DNA from: Cyclobacteriaceae bacterium
Lineage (GTDB): Bacteria > Bacteroidota > Bacteroidia > Cytophagales > Cyclobacteriaceae
DNA: 9,359 nt
Direction of reading: 5' to 3'
NCBI GenBank assembly: GCA_025455225.1
Contig: JALOMY010000146.1
Coordinates: 1-9,359 of the forward strand
Shown: positions 1-6,406 of the stretch, piece by piece
How the letters are laid out: each line of letters begins with the position of its first letter
Position numbering within the stretch: the first letter of the stretch is position 1
The notes under the pieces: generated by a model
Told to the model about the DNA's origin: nothing
Database searches by the model: none
The model's input: the letters and a program-made list of their open reading frames with translations, nothing else
Translations under genes and position numbers: made by a program

Positions 1-329
1 TTCTTCTGCAAGTCGAACCCGCATTTAACAATGAATGTGCCCGTTATATCAATCTGCTTTTTACTATGCATCCAGGTATTCTGCCATTGGTACCGGTGTT
101 GAAAAGTTTGTGAAAGCGTTGCCAGTTCAAGAAGGGTTGCCTGTTGCTGCAAGACAATCGTGTTGTTAACTTTTATTTCAGGAGTCAGTTGAAAGACATC
201 CTGAAAATCTTTACCTATGGATTTAGCCATTTCATAGCTCTGCCGCGGAATAACCACAAGAAGAATGTAGGCAGCAATTGTTCCGATTATGATCAGGAGT
301 ATTCCGAGTTTAAGGTATCGCGATATCAT
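1..329 (-). CDS. Membrane-anchored protein, possibly DUF4230-like, 3' end outside window
   Basis: This open frame starts at the ATG complementary to 327-329 and runs off the left edge, giving 109 residues without a stop. The start overlaps the stop of the upstream gene as ATGA, which suggests translational coupling and a third position in the sigma-factor operon. Residues about 7-27 (LGILLIIIGTIAAYILLVVI) form one hydrophobic helix, followed by a segment rich in Gln and Leu and then TGTFIVKCGFDLQK. A single N-terminal helix followed by a beta strand of this 'G...VKAG.DL' style recalls DUF4230 proteins, which are short membrane-anchored proteins of unknown function. That assignment is from memory of the family pattern and is tentative. 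The coding frame itself is well supported by the overlap, the membrane segment and the absence of stops. Its function is not known. Confidence 0.7.
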   Translation of the reverse strand, partial: MISRYLKLGILLIIIGTIAAYILLVVIPRQSYEMAKSIGKDFQDVFQLTPEIKVNNTIVLQQQATLLELATLSQTFQHRYQWQNTWMHSKKQIDITGTFIVKCGFDLQK

Positions 330-1711
330 TCGTTCTTGGGTAATGTGAAACGATAGGCCACCCGTACACGGTCACGGATAATTACGCCATCCCGTTTCGT
401 GGGTAACCATTTGGGGCCTGCCTTTATGAGCCGAATCAGTTCTTCATCACAACCTCCGCCAACACTTCGAATAACTTTAAATCCAGTCAGGCTCCCATCC
501 GTCTCAACAAAAAACTCAACCGTTACGCGGCCTTCTGTTTTCGCCTGTTTTGCCTCTTCCGGGTATTGCACCTGTTGCTCCAGGTATTGCTTGAATGATT
601 TAGTACCGTTTTCCGGATGGGCCAATTCTACCACGGGTGCATATTCATTCCTTCCCGAAGTTGTTGCATACCCGGTAACCACAACTTCGCTGAGTTGTGC
701 CGCATCCATCTGCATTTGAACATTTACATCACGCGTATTATCCGCCAGAACTTCCAGGGTCTGGAAACCAATGAATGAATAAACAAGCGTTGGGTTATTG
801 ATTGTCGTTGAAATTTCATAATTCCCGTTTGCATCTGTAATAGTGCCCAGGTTTGTCCCTTTGATTACAATATTGATTCCAGGCAACGGTGATCCATCAT
901 CTTTTGAGGATACTTTACCCCGAATGATTGGGTAATGAGCTATTGTTGCACCGGCAGCCGGAGCGTCTGATTTCTTAAGCGCATCTTTTTCTAAAGCTTT
1001 CTTCCGTTGTGCTTCGATTAATTCACGATCCTCGCGTTCAACCTGTATCTCTTCTGCTTGAACAATTGCTTCCTCCTGTTTAATCCCGGTTGTAACAGGT
1101 TGTTCTGCCAATTGAGATTTACTCTCCGCTCTTGGTATTTCTTTTGAAGATTCATCAGCCCGGGTGGACGGAGAAACAGGTGATTCTTTTGCTGCGGCTG
1201 GCTCTTGCTTATAGGTTTCAGGTAAACCGGTATTTTCATTCTGATCTTCTGTTACCGGAGATTTTGATTCAAGAGTATCTTCACTAACAGAATCCTGAGG
1301 AGAGTTTATGGATTTGTTCATGACAATCGGAGATGCATCCTTCCCCCAGGGAATGAATTGCAAAATCAAATAGGTTGAAGTTATCAGGATGACAATAGCA
1401 GCAGCAATCCGGCCCCAGGTCCATCTAGTAACCGGTTTTGATTCGCTCCCGGGTAAAAGGGCTTCTTTGGCCATCTTTCGCGAAGGTGCTGATGCTGCTG
1501 CCACTAAAGTTTCACCCTGCTGATGTTCCTGTATTTTTTTATTCAATTCATGTACATCATCCGAAAACTCATGGGAAGAAAGTTGTTCAGCTCCTTCCAG
1601 GGCTTCCGCCAGGAATGGATCCGAAAGTGCCCTTTTTTCGAAAGCATGCCGTTCTTCCGGTGTCATTAGTCCACCCAGGTACCGCTCAATATCGTGCTTA
1701 TAGTCACTCAT
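326..1711 (-). CDS. Anti-sigma-like membrane protein with carboxypeptidase-regulatory-like and TonB C-terminal domains
   Basis: The 461-residue protein has five visible parts. Residues 1-45 (HDIERYLGGLMTPEERHAFE, then DPFLAEALEG) match the short zinc-free head seen in Bacteroidota membrane anti-sigma/TonB proteins. Residues 98-122 are one transmembrane helix (RIAAAIVILITSTYLILQFI). Residues 123-255 are a Ser/Glu/Lys-rich linker with a charged helical stretch at 212-248. Residues 263-337 are a carboxypeptidase-regulatory-like beta-sandwich (PLPGINIVIKGTNLGT, then YSFIGF), ending in SEVVVTGY at 341-348. Residues 374-458 are a TonB C-terminal domain (YPEEAKQAKTEGRVTVEFFV, then GPKWLPTKRDG). The predicted topology is cytoplasmic head, periplasmic tail. 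The start is supported by GGAG four bases upstream (complement of 1716-1719) and an 8-bp overlap with the sigma gene. By position it is the likely anti-sigma regulator of that sigma factor; this is inference, and an energy-transducing role is the alternative. Confidence 0.85.
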   Translation of the reverse strand: MSDYKHDIERYLGGLMTPEERHAFEKRALSDPFLAEALEGAEQLSSHEFSDDVHELNKKIQEHQQGETLVAAASAPSRKMAKEALLPGSESKPVTRWTWGRIAAAIVILITSTYLILQFIPWGKDASPIVMNKSINSPQDSVSEDTLESKSPVTEDQNENTGLPETYKQEPAAAKESPVSPSTRADESSKEIPRAESKSQLAEQPVTTGIKQEEAIVQAEEIQVEREDRELIEAQRKKALEKDALKKSDAPAAGATIAHYPIIRGKVSSKDDGSPLPGINIVIKGTNLGTITDANGNYEISTTINNPTLVYSFIGFQTLEVLADNTRDVNVQMQMDAAQLSEVVVTGYATTSGRNEYAPVVELAHPENGTKSFKQYLEQQVQYPEEAKQAKTEGRVTVEFFVETDGSLTGFKVIRSVGGGCDEELIRLIKAGPKWLPTKRDGVIIRDRVRVAYRFTLPKNE

Positions 1712-2267
1712 TTCGCTCCAGGCAAATTTTCAGATTGCGTTTTCCGTTTTGGATGTAACTCTTTACCTGATTCTGACTGTAGCCGGTCAGATCGCCTATT
1801 TCCTGATAGCATTTTTGCTCGAGGTAAAACAATCGTACACAGTGTTGCTGTTCAAAAACCAGTTTTTCAATGCACTTTTCCAATTTAACAAGATTTCCCT
1901 CGGTTTCGGTTGCATCATCGAGATGCTCAATCAACCCGGTTTCCATAAGATAGGGTGATAATTCTTCGGTACTCTTCCCTTTCCTGCTTCTGAGAAACAT
2001 CAGACAGTGATTGCGGCTGGTTGCATACAGCCAGCTTTTAAAATGCTGGATCTCATGTTCCAGCAAGGCATGGCCCAGCTTTTCAAAAATTGCCATTACG
2101 GCATCTTTGGCTTCTTCACGGTCTTTTAAATACTTCAGACAAACACCATAAACCAAGGACGTATACCGCGTGTACAAATGACCAATAAAATCCATATCAG
2201 CCGATAGCCGGTACTGGTTAATAAGTTCCTGATCGCTCAGCTGTTCTAATGGCTTTCCGAATAGCAT
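1704..2267 (-). CDS. RNA polymerase ECF sigma factor (sigma-70 family)
   Basis: The 187-residue length is normal for an ECF sigma factor. Region 2 spans about residues 27-95 (FIGHLYTRYTSLVYGVCLKY, then DAVMAIFEKL and HFKSWLYATSRNHCLMFLR), covering core-polymerase and -10 recognition. A variable linker (96-126) leads to region 4 at about 127-182, whose helix-turn-helix is CYQEIGDLTGYSQNQVKSYI. There is no region 1 or 3, as expected for the class. Six cysteines (43, 88, 132, 143, 153, 182) are somewhat many for a cytosolic protein of this size. It is the first gene of a leftward operon and its last 8 bp overlap the start of the putative membrane anti-sigma gene. The target promoters are unknown; the divergent VWA gene and its own operon are the natural candidates. 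Confidence 0.93.
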   Translation of the reverse strand: MLFGKPLEQLSDQELINQYRLSADMDFIGHLYTRYTSLVYGVCLKYLKDREEAKDAVMAIFEKLGHALLEHEIQHFKSWLYATSRNHCLMFLRSRKGKSTEELSPYLMETGLIEHLDDATETEGNLVKLEKCIEKLVFEQQHCVRLFYLEQKCYQEIGDLTGYSQNQVKSYIQNGKRNLKICLERNE

Positions 2268-2280
2268 TCATTAAAAATAT

Positions 2281-2288
2281 CAAAATTA
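2281..2288 (-). promoter_or_regulatory. Candidate Bacteroidota -7 box for the leftward sigma operon
   Basis: Read on the minus strand this is TAATTTTG, a full match to the Bacteroidota -7 consensus TAnnTTTG. It lies 13 bases upstream of the sigma-factor ATG, so the transcript leader would be only about ten bases. I see no convincing -33 TTG element at the usual distance, and an 8-bp motif in an AT-rich gap can arise by chance. Confidence 0.35.
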
Positions 2289-2318
2289 TCGCGATCGGGT
2301 TTATGGAATGTTAACGTG

Positions 2319-2355
2319 TGCTGCATCTCATTCTCGTAAACCAAACATTGCAGCA
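2319..2355 (+). repeat. Inverted repeat just upstream of the VWA start codon
   Basis: TGCTGCA at 2319-2325 and TGCAGCA at 2349-2355 are perfect 7-bp inverted arms separated by 23 bases. The second arm ends one base before the ATG at 2357. In RNA they could form a hairpin that covers the ribosome-binding region; in DNA they could be an operator. The rest of the 89-bp divergent gap holds only the candidate -7 box and an ATCGCGAT palindrome at 2288-2295. Confidence 0.35.
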
Positions 2356-2356
2356 T

Positions 2357-4204
2357 ATGAAAACACATTTTTTGATTCTCAGCACCATGCTTTTCTCGTC
2401 ACTGGCTTTTAACGTGACTGAAAGAACAATTACCGGTACCGTCTTCTCATCGGATGATGGCCAACCCATGCCGGGCGTGAATGTTACCCTGAAAGGATCA
2501 TCAAGGGGAACCGTTACCAACTCGAATGGTCAATACTCATTATCGGTTCCGTCATCGGGAGGAACCTTGGTATTCGCTTTTATCGGATTTAAAGCACAGG
2601 AAATTAAAATCGGTACAAGCAATGTAATGAATGTTAAACTCTCACCCGATGTAAATGCTTTACAGGAGGTTGTAATTACCGGCCACTATAAACGCGCAGA
2701 AAAAAAATCCCTCGGTTATGCCGCAGAGTATTCAGCTTCAGCACCTATATATTCGGGAGACTATGAAAGTCAGCCACAGTGGAATACCGAAGAATACGAT
2801 GGAATTACAGAGAATATTTTTCACGATGCACTTCGCAATCCCTTGTCTACATTCTCAATTGATGTAGATGCCGCTTCGTACAGCAATGTGCGCAGGTTCA
2901 TTAACAACGGACAGCGACCTCCCAAAGATGCTGTTCGGATTGAAGAACTGGTTAATTACTTTGATTACGACTACAGTGAACCCAAAGGCGATCATCCGTT
3001 TACCATCATTACCGAGATCTCCACAGCACCCTGGAATGCAAAGCATAAACTCGTTCATATCGGACTTCAGGGTAAACGTATTGCTACCGGGAATCTCCCT
3101 CCTTCCAACCTGGTATTCCTGATCGATGTCTCGGGATCAATGGCTGATCCGAATAAACTTCCACTACTCAAATCCTCATTCAAAATGCTGGTGAATGAAC
3201 TGCGTCCGCAGGATCATGTAGCCATCGTGGTGTATGCCGGGGCAGCAGGCCTTGTTCTGCAACCGACTTCAGGTGCTGAAAAGAATAAAATTATTGATGC
3301 CCTTGATCGCCTGGAAGCCGGAGGTTCAACCGCGGGAGGTGCCGGCATACAATTAGCGTATAAAGTTGCTCGTGAACATTTTAAAACCGGTGGAAACAAC
3401 CGGGTTATACTGGCCACTGATGGTGATTTTAATATTGGTGAATCGAGCAACGCAGCCATGGAACGGTTGATCGAAGAAGAAAAGAAAAGCGGTGTATTTC
3501 TTACCGTTCTGGGTTATGGTATGGGTAATTATAAAGATTCAAAAATGGAAACCCTGTCGAATAAAGGAAATGGCAATTACGCATACATTGATAATTTAAC
3601 AGAGGCTAAAAAAGTACTGGTCAATGAATTTGGCGGAACCTTATTCACCATTGCCAAAGATGTCAAACTCCAGATCGAATTTAATCCGGCTAAAGTCAAA
3701 GCGTACCGGTTAATCGGTTATGAAAACCGGATGTTGAAAAATGAAGATTTCAATAACGATAAAAAAGATGCAGGCGATCTGGGCTCCGGCCATACTGTAA
3801 CGGCTTTGTATGAAATAATTCCGGTCGGTGTGGAAAGTGAATTTTTCACCATCGACCCGTTGAAATACCAGACAACCAAAGTGGATCCTTCAGCATCGCG
3901 TACCAAAGAGTTGATGACTGTTAAGTTTCGGTATAAAAAACCCGATGCGGAAACCAGTCAACTGATCGCTCATCCGCTGATTGACAACCAGGTTGTATTG
4001 GAAAGAACGTCCGACAACTTTCGCTGGTCTGCTTCTGTTGCTGCCTTCGGCATGTTATTGCGCGAGTCTGAATATGTAAAAAACTTTACCTACGATCAGG
4101 TGGTTTCCCTGGCCCAGGGGGCACGGGGTCAGGATAAGGAAGGGTACCGCATTGAGTTTATTAATATGGTGAAATCCTTCAGCAACGCTATCGCAAGAAG
4201 ATAA
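2357..4204 (+). CDS. Exported YfbK-type von Willebrand factor A protein with carboxypeptidase-regulatory-like front end
   Basis: The ATG at 2357 is preferred over an in-frame GTG at 2318 because it opens a clean signal peptide (MKTHFLILSTMLFSSLAFN) and gives 615 residues. Residues about 24-98 are a carboxypeptidase-regulatory-like domain (GQPMPGVNVTLKGSSRGT, then FAFIGF). Next come LQEVVITG and KRAEKKSLGYAAEY (102-125), which look like the start of a SusC-type receptor plug. Residues about 155-215 match the VWA N-terminal region of YfbK-like proteins (STFSIDVDAASYSNVRRFIN). Residues 250-427 are the VWA domain, with a metal-binding MIDAS site DVSGS at 257-261, Thr325 and the ATDGD segment near Asp355. 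Residues about 435-612 match the DUF3520 C-terminal region. The exact function of the family is unknown; metal-dependent protein binding is expected. It is transcribed divergently from the sigma operon and is a plausible target or partner. Confidence 0.93.
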   Translation: MKTHFLILSTMLFSSLAFNVTERTITGTVFSSDDGQPMPGVNVTLKGSSRGTVTNSNGQYSLSVPSSGGTLVFAFIGFKAQEIKIGTSNVMNVKLSPDVNALQEVVITGHYKRAEKKSLGYAAEYSASAPIYSGDYESQPQWNTEEYDGITENIFHDALRNPLSTFSIDVDAASYSNVRRFINNGQRPPKDAVRIEELVNYFDYDYSEPKGDHPFTIITEISTAPWNAKHKLVHIGLQGKRIATGNLPPSNLVFLIDVSGSMADPNKLPLLKSSFKMLVNELRPQDHVAIVVYAGAAGLVLQPTSGAEKNKIIDALDRLEAGGSTAGGAGIQLAYKVAREHFKTGGNNRVILATDGDFNIGESSNAAMERLIEEEKKSGVFLTVLGYGMGNYKDSKMETLSNKGNGNYAYIDNLTEAKKVLVNEFGGTLFTIAKDVKLQIEFNPAKVKAYRLIGYENRMLKNEDFNNDKKDAGDLGSGHTVTALYEIIPVGVESEFFTIDPLKYQTTKVDPSASRTKELMTVKFRYKKPDAETSQLIAHPLIDNQVVLERTSDNFRWSASVAAFGMLLRESEYVKNFTYDQVVSLAQGARGQDKEGYRIEFINMVKSFSNAIARR

Positions 4205-4214
4205 ACATTGCCAT

Positions 4215-4259
4215 AAGCTGCAGGGACCTTCTTCGCACAGGAGGTCCCTGCCGGCTTTT
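4215..4259 (+). terminator. Rho-independent-style terminator after the VWA gene
   Basis: GCAGGGACCT (4220-4229) and AGGTCCCTGC (4242-4251) form a perfect 10-bp stem with a 12-base loop. AAGC (4215-4218) and GCTT (4254-4257) can extend it past a small internal loop. The T-rich tail CTTTTA is short. Its position 10 bp after the VWA stop fits termination of that transcript and separation from the next sigma gene. Confidence 0.72.
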
Positions 4260-4298
4260 AAGATACTTCAACATAAACTTAACCAACCGGTTTTTTGC

Positions 4299-4306
4299 TA
4301 TTTTTG
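4299..4306 (+). promoter_or_regulatory. Candidate -7 box before the second sigma gene
   Basis: TATTTTTG matches TAnnTTTG exactly but sits only six bases before the ATG at 4313. A transcript starting there would be almost leaderless. No clear -33 element is visible, so this may be chance in a T-rich stretch. Confidence 0.3.
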
Positions 4307-4312
4307 AGATTC

Positions 4313-4897
4313 ATGGAAGAGGCACCCAAACAAAACTATACCGAAGCTGAAAAACTCAAGGTTTTCAACGATGAGTTCATGCCTCATATTAATTCCATGT
4401 ACAACTTCGCTTATCGGCTTACCCTGGATGAAGATGATGCCAACGACCTGGTTCAGGACACCTATCTGAAAGCATTTCGTTTCATAGATTCCTTCGAACG
4501 CGGAACTAATGCCAAGGCGTGGCTGTTTCGGATTTTAAAAAACAGCTTCATAAACGACTACCGGAAAAAGAGTAAAGAACCGGCTAAAGTCGATTATCAG
4601 GATGTTGAAACGTATTATAATTCAGAGGATGTAGACCGACAGATTACACCGGATTTACGGGTAGAGGCATTGCAGGACATGATCGGGGATGAAATCTCGA
4701 ATGCCCTGAATTCGCTTGATGTGGATTTCAGAACCGTTATTATCCTGTGTGACCTTGAAGGATTTAAGTACGATGAGATGGCTAAAATTCTGGATATACC
4801 CATTGGTACTGTTCGCAGTCGCCTGCACCGGGCCAGAAACCTGCTGAAAGAAAAATTAAGCGAATACGCTAAAAAGATGGGATACAAAAACACCTGA
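4313..4897 (+). CDS. RNA polymerase ECF sigma factor, RpoE/SigH-like
   Basis: The ATG at 4313 (MEEAPKQNYTEAEKLKVFND) gives 194 residues; an in-frame TTG at 4295 would add only six residues and overlaps the candidate -7 box. Region 2 covers about residues 22-90, with the well-conserved DEDDANDLVQDTYLKAFRFI and WLFRILKNSFINDYRKK. Region 4 covers about 125-180, with the helix-turn-helix FKYDEMAKILDIPIGTVRSR followed by LHRARNLLKEKL. This is a much more canonical ECF factor than the one at 1704-2267. Four bases after its stop begins a small zinc-type anti-sigma gene, the usual arrangement for a sigma factor and its regulator. It probably leads an operon that continues through gmk and nadD. The regulon cannot be deduced from the sequence. 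Confidence 0.95.
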   Translation: MEEAPKQNYTEAEKLKVFNDEFMPHINSMYNFAYRLTLDEDDANDLVQDTYLKAFRFIDSFERGTNAKAWLFRILKNSFINDYRKKSKEPAKVDYQDVETYYNSEDVDRQITPDLRVEALQDMIGDEISNALNSLDVDFRTVIILCDLEGFKYDEMAKILDIPIGTVRSRLHRARNLLKEKLSEYAKKMGYKNT

Positions 4898-4901
4898 GCT
4901 T

Positions 4902-5165
4902 ATGAATGATCTTTCCGATTCTTCCTCATCGTGCCAAAACCTCTCCTGCCTGGAGATGCTTCAACTTATGATAGACGGTGACCCAACACCTGAGCAGCGT
5001 GCACATTTCGAATCCCATATCATGGAATGCATGCCCTGCTATGAATCGTACAACCTGGATATGGCGGTACGATTATTACTCAAATCAAAATGTACTGGTA
5101 ATGGAGCGCCTCCTCAACTGATAGAAAAGATTAAAATGCAGATCAGTCAAAATTTACCGCACTAA
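4902..5165 (+). CDS. Small soluble zinc-type (zf-HC2/ZAS-like) anti-sigma factor
   Basis: The 87-residue protein carries the H-x3-C-x2-C zinc motif of ZAS-type anti-sigma factors as His39, Cys43 and Cys46 (HIMECMPC). Cys16, 23 residues before His39, is a good fourth ligand. The stretch LMIDGDPTPEQRAHFESH is the usual helix of this fold. There is no transmembrane segment, so it should act in the cytosol by holding the adjacent sigma factor, and could release it on oxidation or metal loss; that is family-based inference. Cys11 and Cys64 are further cysteines. It starts four bases after the sigma gene, and its stop overlaps the gmk start by one base (TAATG), pointing to coupled translation of all three genes. 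Confidence 0.85.
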   Translation: MNDLSDSSSSCQNLSCLEMLQLMIDGDPTPEQRAHFESHIMECMPCYESYNLDMAVRLLLKSKCTGNGAPPQLIEKIKMQISQNLPH

Positions 5166-5734
5166 TGCCGGGTAAAGCTATCATTTTCAGCGCTCCTTCC
5201 GGCTCAGGAAAGACCACCATCGTAAAATACCTGCTTGATCACAACCCAGACCTGGGTTTTTCGATTTCAGCCTCGACACGCGACAAACGCGGGAGAAAAG
5301 AAACCCATGGTAAAGATTATTACTTCCTTACCCCGGAAGAATTCAAATTAAAAATTGACAACAACGAATTCATTGAATGGGAAGAAGTGTACGAAGGCAA
5401 TTATTACGGCACGCTTAAATCAGAAATCCAGCGAATCTGGGATGAAGGAAAAAATGTAATCTTCGATGTTGATGTAAAAGGTGGTTTGAATCTTAAACGG
5501 TATTTCGGAGATAAAGCCCTGGCCATCTTTGTAAAAGTGCCTTCTATTGAAATCCTGGAAGAACGCTTGCGAAACCGCGGTACCGAATCACATGCCAGTC
5601 TTTCTCAACGATTATTCAAGGCTAAATTTGAGATGACTTTCCAGGATAAGTTTGATGTTGTGCTGGTTAATGAGGAATTAGACCAGTCGTTGCAACAGGC
5701 CCAGCAATTGTACGATGATTTCAAGCGGAAATAA
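5165..5734 (+). CDS. gmk: Guanylate kinase
   Basis: This enzyme phosphorylates GMP (and dGMP) to GDP (dGDP) with ATP in the cytosol, a required step of purine nucleotide synthesis. The 189-residue length is typical. The ATP-binding P-loop is APSGSGKTT at residues 10-18. The GMP-binding region follows as SISASTRDKRG (33-43) and GKDYYFL (49-55), with EFIEWEEVYEGNYYGT at 68-83. DVDVKGG at 101-107 and the lid region around RLRNRG (134-139) and QRLFKAKFE (148-156) are also as expected. The start at 5165 overlaps the anti-sigma stop by one base. All key residues seem present, so the protein should be functional. In many Bacteroidota a yicC-family gene precedes gmk; here the sigma/anti-sigma pair takes that place. 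Confidence 0.97.
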   Translation: MPGKAIIFSAPSGSGKTTIVKYLLDHNPDLGFSISASTRDKRGRKETHGKDYYFLTPEEFKLKIDNNEFIEWEEVYEGNYYGTLKSEIQRIWDEGKNVIFDVDVKGGLNLKRYFGDKALAIFVKVPSIEILEERLRNRGTESHASLSQRLFKAKFEMTFQDKFDVVLVNEELDQSLQQAQQLYDDFKRK

Positions 5735-5766
5735 TCTTTTCCGATATTGCTCCCAATGATTGTATT

Positions 5767-5780
5767 GGTTGAATTCAACC
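5767..5780. repeat. 14-bp perfect palindrome in the gmk-nadD gap
   Basis: GGTTGAATTCAACC is a perfect palindrome in the 56-bp gap, ending ten bases before the nadD TTG start. It could be a repressor site or a small 5-bp-stem RNA hairpin near the ribosome-binding region. An AACCGGTT palindrome overlaps its right side (5777-5784). No function is known. Confidence 0.4.
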
Positions 5781-5790
5781 GGTTAATAAA

Positions 5791-6366
5791 TTGAAAAAGA
5801 TCGGTCTGTTTTTCGGTTCCTTTAACCCCATTCACACCGGGCACATGATCATTGCCAACATTATGGCAGAGACCACAGACCTGGAACGGGTTTGGTTTAT
5901 TGTAACACCCCAAAATCCACTTAAACCCAGTAAAGGGTTGCTCCACGATTTCGACCGTTACGATATGGTTCGGGCTGCAGTGTATGATAATTACAAACTG
6001 GAAGTTTCGGATATTGAGTTTCATCTGCCCAAGCCCAATTATACCATTCACACCCTGGTTCATCTCGCTGAAAAACATCCGGATAAAGAATTTAAACTGA
6101 TTATCGGTGAAGACAACCTGGCAAGCTTTACGAAATGGAAAAATTATGAACGGATTCTGGCAGATTACGGATTATACGTTTATCCCCGGCCACACGTAAC
6201 AAAATCGGATCTTATCCGTCATCCGAACGTTAAACTGGTAGACGCCCCCCTGATGGATATATCTGCAACTTTTATCCGGAATTGCATCCGGCAAAACAAA
6301 TCCGTTCGCTATCTCGTTCCAGACCCTGTTGAGGCTATTATCAGGGCCAAACATTTTTATTCATAA
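5791..6366 (+). CDS. nadD: Nicotinate-nucleotide adenylyltransferase
   Basis: NadD joins nicotinate mononucleotide and ATP to form nicotinate adenine dinucleotide, the penultimate step of NAD synthesis. The 191-residue protein starts with KIGLFFGSFNPIHTGHM, containing the nucleotidyltransferase HxGH motif as HTGH at 15-18. The second signature ISATFIR lies at 157-163, matching the ISSTxxR motif. IIGEDNLASFTKWKNYERIL at 104-123 is the usual central substrate-binding part. The start is a TTG: the frame has a stop at 5770-5772 and no ATG or GTG between it and the TTG, while homology begins right at the TTG codon. It follows gmk by 56 bp in the same direction, the order common in Bacteroidota, and is probably in the same transcript. 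Confidence 0.96.
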   Translation: MKKIGLFFGSFNPIHTGHMIIANIMAETTDLERVWFIVTPQNPLKPSKGLLHDFDRYDMVRAAVYDNYKLEVSDIEFHLPKPNYTIHTLVHLAEKHPDKEFKLIIGEDNLASFTKWKNYERILADYGLYVYPRPHVTKSDLIRHPNVKLVDAPLMDISATFIRNCIRQNKSVRYLVPDPVEAIIRAKHFYS

Positions 6367-6406
6367 TCATTTAAAGGAGTGATTAATATCAGCACGGTCA
6401 ATGGTG

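Noticed and set aside
399..719. 106-codon plus-strand open frame opposite the TonB domain
   Set aside because: It is antisense to a conserved domain and has low-complexity Ser/Thr/Pro composition typical of shadow translation.
1438..1958. Several plus-strand open frames antisense to the first sigma gene and membrane protein
   Set aside because: They are mirror frames of confidently identified genes, with no domain pattern or start signal of their own.
2318..2356. GTG at 2318 as an earlier start for the VWA protein
   Set aside because: It would put 13 extra residues before a clear signal peptide that begins at the ATG at 2357.
4285..4292. AACCGGTT palindrome before the second sigma gene, also at 1430-1437 and 5777-5784
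   Set aside because: One copy lies inside a coding region and ACCGG-type strings are common throughout this window, so a shared operator is not supported.
5605..6078. Open frame of 157 codons on the minus strand across the gmk/nadD junction
   Set aside because: It lies antisense to two well-recognised enzymes, its translation resembles no family I know, and it would span the gap between them.
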